A stretch of DNA of 7,024 nucleotides from the NCBI GenBank assembly GCA_934481445.1, contig CAKSPC010000072.1, positions 1 to 7,024 on the forward strand. Direction: 5' to 3'. The DNA is from an uncultured Oscillospiraceae bacterium (GTDB taxonomy: Bacteria > Bacillota > Clostridia > Oscillospirales > Ruminococcaceae). The notes under the pieces were generated by a model that ran no database searches, was not told the origin of the DNA, and saw only the letters and a program-made list of their open reading frames with translations. The translations under genes were made by a program, and so were the position numbers. Of the stretch, positions 1-5,637 are shown in pieces (positions within the stretch are counted from its first letter, which is position 1; each line of letters opens with the position of its first letter).

Positions 1-50
1 CCCACAGTCTATTGCAAATTTTCTGCCGTTATGACTTTTTCGACAAGCTG

Positions 51-80
51 ACTGCTCTCCGTTTTGGGGAGCAGTTCTTT
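51..80 (+). terminator. Probable intrinsic terminator of the gene upstream of the window
   Basis: Positions 52-60 (CTGCTCTCC) pair with 66-74 (GGGGAGCAG) around a five-base GTTTT loop, with one T-G wobble. A51 can also pair with T75. A short T-rich tail (TTCTTT) follows. This fits a rho-independent terminator for a + strand gene that ends before the window; the tail is weaker than usual. I see no convincing coding sequence in positions 1-50. Confidence 0.55.
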
Positions 81-129
81 CGTGAACACTCTGAATTTTC
101 AACACCCCGCGCGGAATAATAAAATCCGA

Positions 130-158
130 TTGACAAAACGGCGCGGTTGTGCTAAAAT
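130..158 (+). promoter_or_regulatory. Sigma-A promoter for pth-mfd (extended -10)
   Basis: A perfect -35 TTGACA lies at 130-135. A 17-bp spacer separates it from a -10 TAAAAT at 153-158. The bases TGC just before the -10 give an extended -10 (TGn) element. Transcription should start near 164-166, leaving a leader of about 65 nt before the pth ATG. No other promoter is evident before mfd, so both genes are probably read from here. Confidence 0.75.
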
Positions 159-172
159 AAAAACAGATAACA

Positions 173-203
173 CCACTCGCGGAGGAATTCGCGGGTGGCT
201 TTT
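173..203 (+). promoter_or_regulatory. GC-rich hairpin at the start of the pth leader, possible attenuator
   Basis: Positions 173-181 (CCACTCGCG) pair with 190-198 (CGCGGGTGG) through nine base pairs including one T-G wobble. The eight-base loop is GAGGAATT, and CTTTT follows. The hairpin begins only about 8 nt after the predicted transcription start. It could be a 5' stabilising stem-loop or a weak attenuator; four T residues are few for efficient termination. The loop contains a purine-rich GAGGA, but it is about 45 nt upstream of the pth start and is not its ribosome binding site. I do not recognise a known riboswitch class. Confidence 0.45.
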
Positions 204-230
204 GTGCGTTGACAAAGAAAGGAAGCATAT

Positions 231-860
231 ATGTCCGTTTTTGATATATTCAACAAGCTTGAACAGAAGCGCACCCCCGAGCCGACAGGCCCCGTGGAGT
301 TTATAATCTGCGGACTTGGCAACCCCGGCACAGAGTACGAAAACACCCGCCACAACATCGGATTTATGACGATAGACACCCTCTGCGAGAAATATAACCT
401 CAACTGCAAGAAACTCCGCTTCAAGTCGCTGACCTGCGACGCGGTCATTTCGGGCAGGCGCTGCCTTATCATGAAGCCTACGACATTCATGAACAACAGC
501 GGCGAGGCTGTCACCGAGGCAATGTCTTTCTACAAAATCCCTCCCGAGCGCACCATCATCGTCTATGACGATATCTCCCTCGAGCCGGGAAAGCTGCGTA
601 TCCGCCGCAAGGGAAGCGACGGCGGCCACAACGGCATAAAAAGCATAATCTACCTCTCGGGCAAGGATACGTTCCCGAGGATAAAAATGGGCGTCGGCGC
701 GAAGCCGCACCCCGATTATAACCTCGCCGACTGGGTGCTGGGGCACTTCAAGAAAGAGGACGGCGAGAAGCTGGAGCAGTGCTTCGACAACGCCGTTTCC
801 TGCATCGAACTGATGGTGGACGGCAAGACCGACGCCGCCATGAACAAATACAATTCCTGA
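231..860 (+). CDS. pth: Peptidyl-tRNA hydrolase (Pth family)
   Basis: This cytoplasmic enzyme cleaves the ester bond of peptidyl-tRNA released from stalled ribosomes, freeing tRNA for reuse; it is normally essential in bacteria. The 209-residue product has the family signatures: GLGNPG at 28-33 followed by TRHN with the catalytic His41, PTTFMN at 83-88 with Asn88, YDD at 112-114, and GGHNG at 131-135 with Asn134. By alignment with the E. coli enzyme from memory, N31, H41, N88, D113 and N134 match the active-site and peptide-binding residues. The core starts around residue 22; the preceding segment (MSVFDIFNKLEQK onward) is longer than in E. coli Pth. No ATG lies close to the core, and an AAAGGA motif stands 7 nt before the chosen ATG. 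It is followed after 19 nt by mfd, the same neighbourhood as Bacillus spoVC (pth) near mfd. Confidence 0.96.
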   Translation: MSVFDIFNKLEQKRTPEPTGPVEFIICGLGNPGTEYENTRHNIGFMTIDTLCEKYNLNCKKLRFKSLTCDAVISGRRCLIMKPTTFMNNSGEAVTEAMSFYKIPPERTIIVYDDISLEPGKLRIRRKGSDGGHNGIKSIIYLSGKDTFPRIKMGVGAKPHPDYNLADWVLGHFKKEDGEKLEQCFDNAVSCIELMVDGKTDAAMNKYNS

Positions 861-879
861 TAAGCGAACCGAGGTAAAT

Positions 880-3800
880 ATGGACTTCTTTCTGAACGCG
901 GCGCGTCAGAACGCCGATTACCGAAAACTTGCGAAGTATCTCGAAACCGATAACCCCCTGCCTGCCCTTGTGACAGGCGTTTCGCATATACACAAGGCGC
1001 ATTTTATCACCGCGCTGCTGCGTGAAAAAATACAGCTTCCCGTGCTCATCATCGCCGAGAGCGAGGGCGAGGCGCAGAAGCTCTGCCTTGATATAAACAT
1101 GATGAGCGGCGAAAATACCGCGCTGCTCTATCCTGCGAAAGAGCTGGTGCTCGGCGGGGTAGAGGCGGCTTCGCGGGAGTATGAGCACAAGCGTATCTTC
1201 GCGCTTTCCGCCATGGCGGACGGCACCTGCGGCGCGGTAATATGCTCCGCGGAAGCGGCGGCGCAGCTCACCATCCCCCCCGACGAACTTGAAAGGCGCA
1301 CCGTAAACATTTCCGAGGGGGATGAGATTTCACAGGATGAGATCGTGGCGCGCCTTACTGCGGCGGGATTTGTGAGAACAGACCTCATCGAAGGCGCGGG
1401 GCAGTTTTCCGTCCGCGGCGGTATCATCGACGTATTCCCGCCGAGCTCGATAAAGCCGTTCAGAATTGAACTCTGGGGCGACAGCGTGGATAGTATTTCC
1501 GAATTCGACCCCGACACGCAGCGCCGCACCGAGGGCAGGGAAACCATCTGCATTTCCCCCGCCTGCGAAACCCTGTTCGACAGCGACGCGGAACTCTGCG
1601 CGCGCATCGAAAAGATGGTTTCGAAAATACGCGGAAAGCGCGCCGAGGAACTCAGGCGCGGCTTTATGGACGATGTGGAGAAGCTCCGCGGCGGCGTATC
1701 CCTGCACAGCACGGACAGATATTTCCCGCTGTGCTATGATTCCGAAGCGACGGTGTTCGATTACGCGAAGTCCGTTTTCGTCTGCGAGAACGTTACCGTC
1801 CGCGAAAGCTACCGCGCAACTGCATTGCAGCACGTTGAGGATCTGAAAATCCTCTCCGACGACGGCAGGGTGTGCAAGGGCAACGAGCGCTTCATGCTGA
1901 CGAAAAGCGAGCTCTACAGCGCCCTTGACGGCAGGACGCGGGTGTATTTCGATTCGTTTATGCGCGGCGGCGGGATGGAGCTCGGCACCGTGATAAACGT
2001 CCGCGCGGCGGTGCAGACATCCCCGTGGAGCGGCGAGTACAAGCTGCTTGAGGAGGAAATGAGCGGCTATCTTTCCCGCGGGTTCAGCTGCCTTGTCTTT
2101 GCGGGAACGGACAAGGGCGCTCACACCCTCGCTTCCGACCTTATCGACGACGGGTTCAGCGCAGTGTATTCCGCGGAGCCTTCCACCCCCGTGGAGGGGC
2201 AGGTCATCGTATGTCCCGGCACGCTTTCCGCGGGGCTGGAGTACAGCGAGGGCGGTCTTGCGGTGTTCACGCATACCGCAGTGCACGCGGAGCGCAGACG
2301 CGCCCCGAAGAAGAAGCGCGGCGAGGAGATACGCTCGCTGTCGGATATTTCTGTGGGAGATCTTGTGGTGCATTACTCCCACGGCATCGGCGTTTTCGAC
2401 GGCGTTCACAAAATACAGACGCAGGGCGTCGCAAAGGATTATATACGGATACGCTATGCCGGGGCGGACGTGCTCCATGTACCAGTTACGCAGCTTGACC
2501 TTGTTTCGCGCTACATCGGCACGGGAGATACCAGCACCGTAAAGCTCAACAAGCTGAACTCCGACCAGTGGCAGAAATCCAAGGCGAAGGCAAAGGCGGC
2601 GGCGCGGGAGATGGCTTCGGAGCTTATCGCGCTGTATTCAAAGCGCATGAAATCGCAGGGCTTTGCATTCCCCGAGGACGATTCCATGCAGGAGGACTTC
2701 GAGCAGCACTTCAACTATATCGAAACCGATTCTCAGCTGCGCTGTATCGACGAAATAAAATCCGATATGCAGAAGCCGCAGCCGATGGAGCGTCTGCTCT
2801 GCGGCGACGTTGGCTTCGGCAAGACCGAGGTGGCGCTGCGCGCGGCGTTCAAGTGCATCGAATCGGGAAAGCAGTGCGCAATTCTGGTTCCGACCACCGT
2901 GCTCGCATGGCAGCATTATCAGACGGCAAGGGCGCGCATGGAGGGCTTCCCGGTGAATATCGCGCTGATGTCGCGGTACCGCTCCGCTTCGGAGCAGCGG
3001 GAGGTGCTGCGTATGCTTTCGACGGGGCGGATAGACCTTGTCATCGGCACTCACCGTATCATACAGAACGATATAAAATTCAAGGATCTCGGGCTTGTTA
3101 TCATTGACGAGGAGCAGCGCTTCGGCGTTGCGCACAAGGATAAATTCAAGGAGATGTTCAGCGGGGTGGATATCCTCTCGCTGTCCGCAACGCCTATCCC
3201 GCGCACGCTTAACATGGCGATGAGCGGCATACGCGATATGAGTATCCTTGACGAGCCGCCGCAGGACAGGCAGCCTGTTTCCACCTATGTCCTCGAGCAC
3301 GACTGGAGCGTTATCGCGCAGGCGATACGCAAGGAGCTGCGCCGAAACGGGCAGGCTTATTATATCCACAACAGAATTGATTCCATCTACGGCTGCGCCG
3401 ACCATCTTCAGGAGCTTATCCCCGAAGCGAGGATAGGCGTTGCGCACGGCCGCATGACCGAGGAGCAGATACTCGAGGTATGGCGGAAGCTGCTGGACGG
3501 CGAGCTTGATGTGCTGGTCTGCACGACGATAATCGAAACGGGCGTGGATGTTCCGAATGTCAACACGCTGATCATCGAGGACGCGGACTACATGGGGCTT
3601 GCGCAGCTTCATCAGCTCCGCGGCCGCGTCGGCAGAACAAACAAGCGCGCGTATGCGTATTTTACGTTCAAGCCGGGAAAGGTGCTTTCGGAGCTTTCGC
3701 AGCGCAGGCTGGACGCGATACGAGAGTTCACGCAGTTCGGCAGCGGCTTCAGGATCGCCCTGCGGGACCTTGAAATTCGCGGCGCGGGAAATATCCTCGG

Positions 3801-4392
3801 TGCGAGCCAGTCGGGGCACCTTGCAAACGTCGGATATGAGATGTATCTGCAGCTTCTGGACGAGGCGGTAAGGGAAGAAAGGGGCGAGGTGAACGTCCAC
3901 AGGGAAGAGTGCCTTGTCGACATCCGGATCGACGCGTACATTCCCGAAACGTATATCTCTAATCAGGCGCAGCGCGTGGACTGCTACCGCAAGATAGCGC
4001 GCATACAGACCGAGGAGGACAGCTACGACGTTATCGACGAGCTTATTGACCGCTACGGCGAGCCGCCCGCTTCGGTAAAGGGGCTTGTGGATGTTGCGCG
4101 GCTTAGGAACATGGCTTCCGCCTCGGGAATTGTGGAAATATCGCAGAACGGCGACGACATGATATTCTACCTGTCGAAGTTCGACATGGCGAAGTTGTCG
4201 GCGGTTACGGCGGCGGTGGGCAGCAGAATGCGGCTTGAAACCGTCGGCAGACCGCGTATGCTTGTATCCGTAAAGAGCGGCGAGAAATCGCTTGATATCA
4301 TGAAAACGGTCATCAATGCCATGGACGGGGCAGGGAAGCCGCAGGCGGACGGCACGGGAAAATCGCAGCCCGATACCGAAAAAAAGAATTAA
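880..4392 (+). CDS. mfd: Transcription-repair coupling factor Mfd
   Basis: Mfd is a DNA translocase that pushes stalled RNA polymerase off damaged template and recruits UvrA for nucleotide excision repair. The 1170-residue product is full length for the family and shows all expected modules. An N-terminal UvrB-like region contains GGIIDVFPP at about 180-188. A CarD-like RNA polymerase interaction domain begins near 488 (DLVVHYSHGIG at 494-504). The helicase motor has Walker A GDVGFGKT at 642-649, a DEEQ box at 743-746, LSATPIPRT from 768 and motif VI QLHQLRGRVGR at 909-919. The C-terminal TRCF domain runs from about 1015 to 1130. The start is supported by GAGG five bases before the ATG. It sits 19 nt after pth and is probably cotranscribed. 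The last 20 or so residues are a hydrophilic low-complexity tail with a duplicated eight-residue unit. Confidence 0.97.
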   Translation: MDFFLNAARQNADYRKLAKYLETDNPLPALVTGVSHIHKAHFITALLREKIQLPVLIIAESEGEAQKLCLDINMMSGENTALLYPAKELVLGGVEAASREYEHKRIFALSAMADGTCGAVICSAEAAAQLTIPPDELERRTVNISEGDEISQDEIVARLTAAGFVRTDLIEGAGQFSVRGGIIDVFPPSSIKPFRIELWGDSVDSISEFDPDTQRRTEGRETICISPACETLFDSDAELCARIEKMVSKIRGKRAEELRRGFMDDVEKLRGGVSLHSTDRYFPLCYDSEATVFDYAKSVFVCENVTVRESYRATALQHVEDLKILSDDGRVCKGNERFMLTKSELYSALDGRTRVYFDSFMRGGGMELGTVINVRAAVQTSPWSGEYKLLEEEMSGYLSRGFSCLVFAGTDKGAHTLASDLIDDGFSAVYSAEPSTPVEGQVIVCPGTLSAGLEYSEGGLAVFTHTAVHAERRRAPKKKRGEEIRSLSDISVGDLVVHYSHGIGVFDGVHKIQTQGVAKDYIRIRYAGADVLHVPVTQLDLVSRYIGTGDTSTVKLNKLNSDQWQKSKAKAKAAAREMASELIALYSKRMKSQGFAFPEDDSMQEDFEQHFNYIETDSQLRCIDEIKSDMQKPQPMERLLCGDVGFGKTEVALRAAFKCIESGKQCAILVPTTVLAWQHYQTARARMEGFPVNIALMSRYRSASEQREVLRMLSTGRIDLVIGTHRIIQNDIKFKDLGLVIIDEEQRFGVAHKDKFKEMFSGVDILSLSATPIPRTLNMAMSGIRDMSILDEPPQDRQPVSTYVLEHDWSVIAQAIRKELRRNGQAYYIHNRIDSIYGCADHLQELIPEARIGVAHGRMTEEQILEVWRKLLDGELDVLVCTTIIETGVDVPNVNTLIIEDADYMGLAQLHQLRGRVGRTNKRAYAYFTFKPGKVLSELSQRRLDAIREFTQFGSGFRIALRDLEIRGAGNILGASQSGHLANVGYEMYLQLLDEAVREERGEVNVHREECLVDIRIDAYIPETYISNQAQRVDCYRKIARIQTEEDSYDVIDELIDRYGEPPASVKGLVDVARLRNMASASGIVEISQNGDDMIFYLSKFDMAKLSAVTAAVGSRMRLETVGRPRMLVSVKSGEKSLDIMKTVINAMDGAGKPQADGTGKSQPDTEKKN

Positions 4393-4393
4393 A

Positions 4394-4420
4394 CACGGAT
4401 TTTTTTCGAAAAAATTTGTG
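4394..4420 (+). other. AT-rich perfect hairpin directly after mfd
   Basis: The 27 bases beginning one base after the mfd stop fold into a 12-bp stem with a TCG loop: CACGGATTTTTT pairs with AAAAAATTTGTG through G-U wobbles. On the opposite strand those wobbles become mismatches, so the structure favours + strand RNA. It lacks a following T-tract; the T-run is within the 5' arm. It may be a weak terminator or a 3'-end protecting structure for the pth-mfd transcript. No other terminator is visible before the next gene. Confidence 0.4.
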
Positions 4421-4467
4421 AAACAATTCCCTTTAATATTTCAATGCCCCGCGAAAATAATAATATC

Positions 4468-4518
4468 GCAAAGGCAAATATGAAACCAAGGCCGGGATAT
4501 TTCGGCACAGACCTTTGC
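4468..4518 (+). promoter_or_regulatory. Inverted repeat and nested hairpin upstream of the spore protein gene
   Basis: GCAAAGG at 4468-4474 is the exact inverse complement of CCTTTGC at 4512-4518. Between them, GCCGGG at 4491-4496 can pair with TTTCGGC bases up to 4506 (four Watson-Crick pairs plus two G-U). This could be a two-helix leader RNA ending 31 nt before the start codon. I could not identify a confident sporulation (sigma-G/F) promoter, so whether this segment is transcribed is uncertain. It does not match a riboswitch consensus that I know. Confidence 0.3.
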
Positions 4519-4549
4519 TATCAATTATTTTCGTAAGGAGATTTTAATT

Positions 4550-4732
4550 ATGTCTAACAAGCAGTCCAAGGCTAACCTCAACAACATCAAGATGCAGGCG
4601 GCTAACGAAGTCGGCGTACAGCTCAACAACGGCTACAACGGCGAACTGACCGCAAGACAGGCAGGCTCCATCGGCGGCATGATGGTCAAGAAGATGATCG
4701 AAAGCTACGAGCAGAACAACAGCGCTCAGTAA
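4550..4732 (+). CDS. Alpha/beta-type small acid-soluble spore protein (SASP)
   Basis: The 60-residue product belongs to the alpha/beta SASP family. These proteins coat DNA in the dormant spore core, protect it from UV and heat, and are degraded on germination to supply amino acids. Diagnostic features are NEVGVQL at 19-25, YNGELTARQAGSIGG at 29-43 and MVKKMIESYE at 45-54, corresponding to the two conserved helical DNA-binding segments. AAGGAG at 4535-4540 lies nine bases before the ATG. At the site where the germination protease GPR normally cuts after Glu (E-I/F-A), the protein reads K-M-Q-A-A, so Gln16 replaces Glu. The gene stands alone between mfd and a terminator and is expected to be expressed in the forespore; I cannot point to a clear sigma-G promoter. 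It is direct evidence for a spore-forming host. Confidence 0.95.
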   Translation: MSNKQSKANLNNIKMQAANEVGVQLNNGYNGELTARQAGSIGGMMVKKMIESYEQNNSAQ

Positions 4733-4777
4733 TTTCCCCGAAGCGATATACGACGCGTGAGAAATGACAAAATAAAT

Positions 4778-4814
4778 ATCCCCCCGTGCATAAGTGCGGG
4801 GGGATGATTTTTTT
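4778..4814. terminator. Bidirectional intrinsic terminator between the SASP gene and perR
   Basis: Positions 4778-4789 (ATCCCCCCGTGC) pair with 4794-4805 (GTGCGGGGGGAT) around an ATAA loop, a 12-bp stem with G-C pairs at its base. On the + strand it is followed by GA and seven Ts (4808-4814), strong for the spore gene. On the - strand it is followed by ATATTTATTTT, serving perR. The + strand T-run overlaps the perR stop codon. Confidence 0.9.
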
Positions 4815-5217
4815 ACACTGCCTCTGTGACCTCGGGGGGAAGCTCCGCGGCGCAGCCCTTGCATATTCCCGTGAGGTTGAGGGTAATGCCGGTTATAATG
4901 TGACCCTCGTCTGCGAGGACTTTCTGCGGTATTGTTTCGGCGATGTCAAGCTCAACGTCGAATACCTTTCCGCAGTGAGAGCATACCATGTGGTAGTGCG
5001 TATCAGTCCTGCCGTCGAAGCGGTCCTTTCCGTCGGCTATGCGTATTTTCATCAGCATTCCCATATCGCTGAGGAGATTGAGATTGCGGTACACCGTGCC
5101 AAGGCTGAGGTTGGGGTTGTCTTTTTTAAGAGCGTTATACACCTCGTCGGCGGTCGGGTGTATGGGGAAGTTCTTCACCTGCTCGAAAATCATCTCTCTC
5201 TGTCGCGAAAATTTCAT
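4813..5217 (-). CDS. perR: PerR-type peroxide-responsive repressor (Fur family)
   Basis: This dimeric metal-dependent repressor is expected to sense H2O2 through iron-catalysed oxidation of its own histidines and to control peroxide-defence and iron genes. From the chosen start (134 residues), a winged helix occupies about 1-65 with HPTADEVY at 20-27 and TVYRNL at 41-46. All nine metal ligands of B. subtilis PerR are found at a constant offset of 17. The regulatory site is H20, D68, H74, H76, D87 and the structural zinc site is C79, C82, C119, C122. Aspartate at 87 (PerR D104) favours PerR over Fur. The start at 5217 has AGAGG six bases upstream. An ATG seven codons earlier (5238) lacks a ribosome binding site and lies only about 12 nt from the predicted transcript start. 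The gene is monocistronic and convergent with the spore gene. Confidence 0.92.
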   Translation of the reverse strand: MKFSRQREMIFEQVKNFPIHPTADEVYNALKKDNPNLSLGTVYRNLNLLSDMGMLMKIRIADGKDRFDGRTDTHYHMVCSHCGKVFDVELDIAETIPQKVLADEGHIITGITLNLTGICKGCAAELPPEVTEAV

Positions 5218-5248
5218 GGGAAACCTCTTTCTTTGCATATAATAATCG

Positions 5249-5263
5249 TTACTATAATTATAT
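5249..5263. promoter_or_regulatory. Candidate Per box overlapping the perR -10
   Basis: The 15 bases TTACTATAATTATAT match the Per-box consensus TTATAATNATTATAA at 11 of 14 informative positions, and they completely cover the -10 element. Binding here would block RNA polymerase, giving autorepression as known for PerR in Bacillus. A second, weaker 7-1-7 palindrome (TAATAAT-C-GTTACTA) overlaps at 5240-5254. The region is AT-rich, so some similarity could be chance. Confidence 0.45.
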
Positions 5264-5285
5264 CATAATGATCTCGTTTTGTCAA
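5257..5285 (-). promoter_or_regulatory. Sigma-A promoter of perR, full consensus
   Basis: On the - strand a perfect TTGACA (5285-5280) is followed by a 17-bp spacer and a perfect TATAAT (5262-5257), preceded by TGA as an extended -10. The predicted start near 5250 gives a leader of about 33 nt. Such a strong promoter is consistent with a gene held in check by repression. Confidence 0.85.
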
Positions 5286-5318
5286 TAGCGGAACGCAGGG
5301 GAAGATAGTATTTTTCAC

Positions 5319-5347
5319 TTGACAAAGGCGGTAAAATGGTGTATAAT
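5319..5347 (+). promoter_or_regulatory. Sigma-A promoter of tRNA-Pro, full consensus
   Basis: TTGACA at 5319-5324, a 17-bp spacer and TATAAT at 5342-5347 match the consensus exactly. Transcription should start near 5354, nine bases before the mature tRNA. The promoter is divergent from that of perR, with about 33 bp between the two -35 elements. Confidence 0.9.
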
Positions 5348-5362
5348 ATTATGGTAAAGTTT

Positions 5363-5438
5363 CGGGGTGTAGCGCAGTTGGTAGCGCGCGACATTTGGGA
5401 TGTTGAGGCCGCAGGTTCGAATCCTGTCACTCCGACCA
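5363..5438 (+). tRNA. tRNA-Pro (anticodon UGG), CCA encoded
   Basis: The 76-nt sequence folds as a full cloverleaf. The acceptor arm is CGGGGTG with CACTCCG (one G-U), then A73 and an encoded CCA. The D arm is GCGC/GCGC with an AGTTGGTA loop. The anticodon stem is CGACA/TGTTG. The anticodon loop TTTGGGA places UGG at 34-36 with G37, as usual for proline. The T arm has the TTCGAAT loop. The C1-G72 pair with A73 also matches the known bacterial tRNA-Pro identity pattern. It decodes CCA and, by wobble, other proline codons. It is transcribed alone from its own promoter to a terminator. Its 3' side faces a prophage, so its 3' end is a plausible integration target. Confidence 0.97.
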
Positions 5439-5447
5439 TAAAAAACA

Positions 5448-5488
5448 ACCCGTCAAATGGCTCTGCAAGCCGCTTGACGGGTGTTTTT
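5448..5488 (+). terminator. Intrinsic terminator of tRNA-Pro
   Basis: ACCCGTCAA (5448-5456) pairs with TTGACGGGT (5474-5482). An inner GGCT/AGCC stem closes a CTGCA loop, and GTTTTT follows. The structure begins ten bases after the tRNA CCA, so the transcript is a single tRNA. Confidence 0.88.
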
Positions 5489-5585
5489 ATATATCAAATT
5501 TTCAATGTGGTTTTTCCGAATTTCAGTGAGTTTTCGGGCATTTTCTCGCGTTGATGGGTGTCAATATGGGTGTCAAACTATTTTT
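5489..5585. other. AT-rich gene-free junction between tRNA-Pro and the prophage lysis operon
   Basis: About 100 bases between two facing terminators hold no credible gene in either direction. Its one conspicuous element is the tandem repeat at 5554-5576. Position and composition suggest that it includes or adjoins one attachment (att) end of the prophage. The second att copy would lie outside the window, so the crossover point cannot be located here. Confidence 0.4.
5554..5576 (+). repeat. Tandem direct repeat, possible integrase arm-type sites
   Basis: ATGGGTGTCAA occurs at 5554-5564 and again, exactly, at 5566-5576, a 12-bp period. Adjacent identical sites about one helical turn apart near a tRNA and a phage terminus resemble arm-type binding sites of tyrosine integrases. 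The identity of the repeat is visible; the function is inference from position. Confidence 0.5.
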
Positions 5586-5627
5586 AAAAACGAAACCGCC
5601 CCCGAGCCGCGCAGCGACCCGAGGGCG
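5586..5627 (-). terminator. Intrinsic terminator of the phage lysis operon
   Basis: Read on the - strand, CGCCCTCGGGTCGC (5627-5614) pairs fully with GCGGCTCGGGGGCG (5610-5597), a 14-bp stem with a TGC loop. GTTTCGTTTTT follows. Several pairs are G-U on this strand but would be C-A mismatches on the other, so the structure is selected for - strand transcripts. It begins about 10 nt after the amidase stop. Confidence 0.9.
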
Positions 5628-5637
5628 AAACTATTTT

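Noticed and set aside
3..119. Open frame on the + strand that could be the 3' end of an upstream gene
   Set aside because: It runs straight through the terminator hairpin at 51-80, and its composition is unlike the neighbouring genes. The resulting peptide resembles no family I know.
173..203. T-box or other amino-acid-responsive leader before pth
   Set aside because: There is no T-box sequence, specifier stem or antiterminator, and the leader is only about 65 nt long.
1330..2478. Long open frame on the - strand (382 codons) inside mfd
   Set aside because: It is opposite a full-length, motif-complete mfd. GC-rich codon positions create such frames; the peptide shows no domain and no ribosome binding site was evident.
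2638..3900. Long open frame on the - strand (420 codons) across the mfd helicase region
   Set aside because: It overlaps the conserved Mfd motor motifs and is best explained as an antisense shadow.
4468..4520. GCAAAGGCAAA resembles the 5' part of the GEMM (c-di-GMP-I) riboswitch core
   Set aside because: The required second half of the core (GACGCAAAGC-like with following pairing) is absent, so I do not call it.
4786..5268. Plus-strand open frame of 160 codons opposite perR
   Set aside because: perR has every metal ligand, a promoter and a ribosome binding site; the opposite frame begins inside the terminator stem and has no recognisable features.
5336..5554. Small + strand open frame through the tRNA gene
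   Set aside because: It is an accidental translation of tRNA-Pro and its terminator.
5554..5576. Minus-strand TTGACA motifs within the tandem repeat as promoter -35 boxes
   Set aside because: No reasonable -10 lies 16-18 bp downstream of either copy, and no gene follows on that strand before the tRNA terminator.
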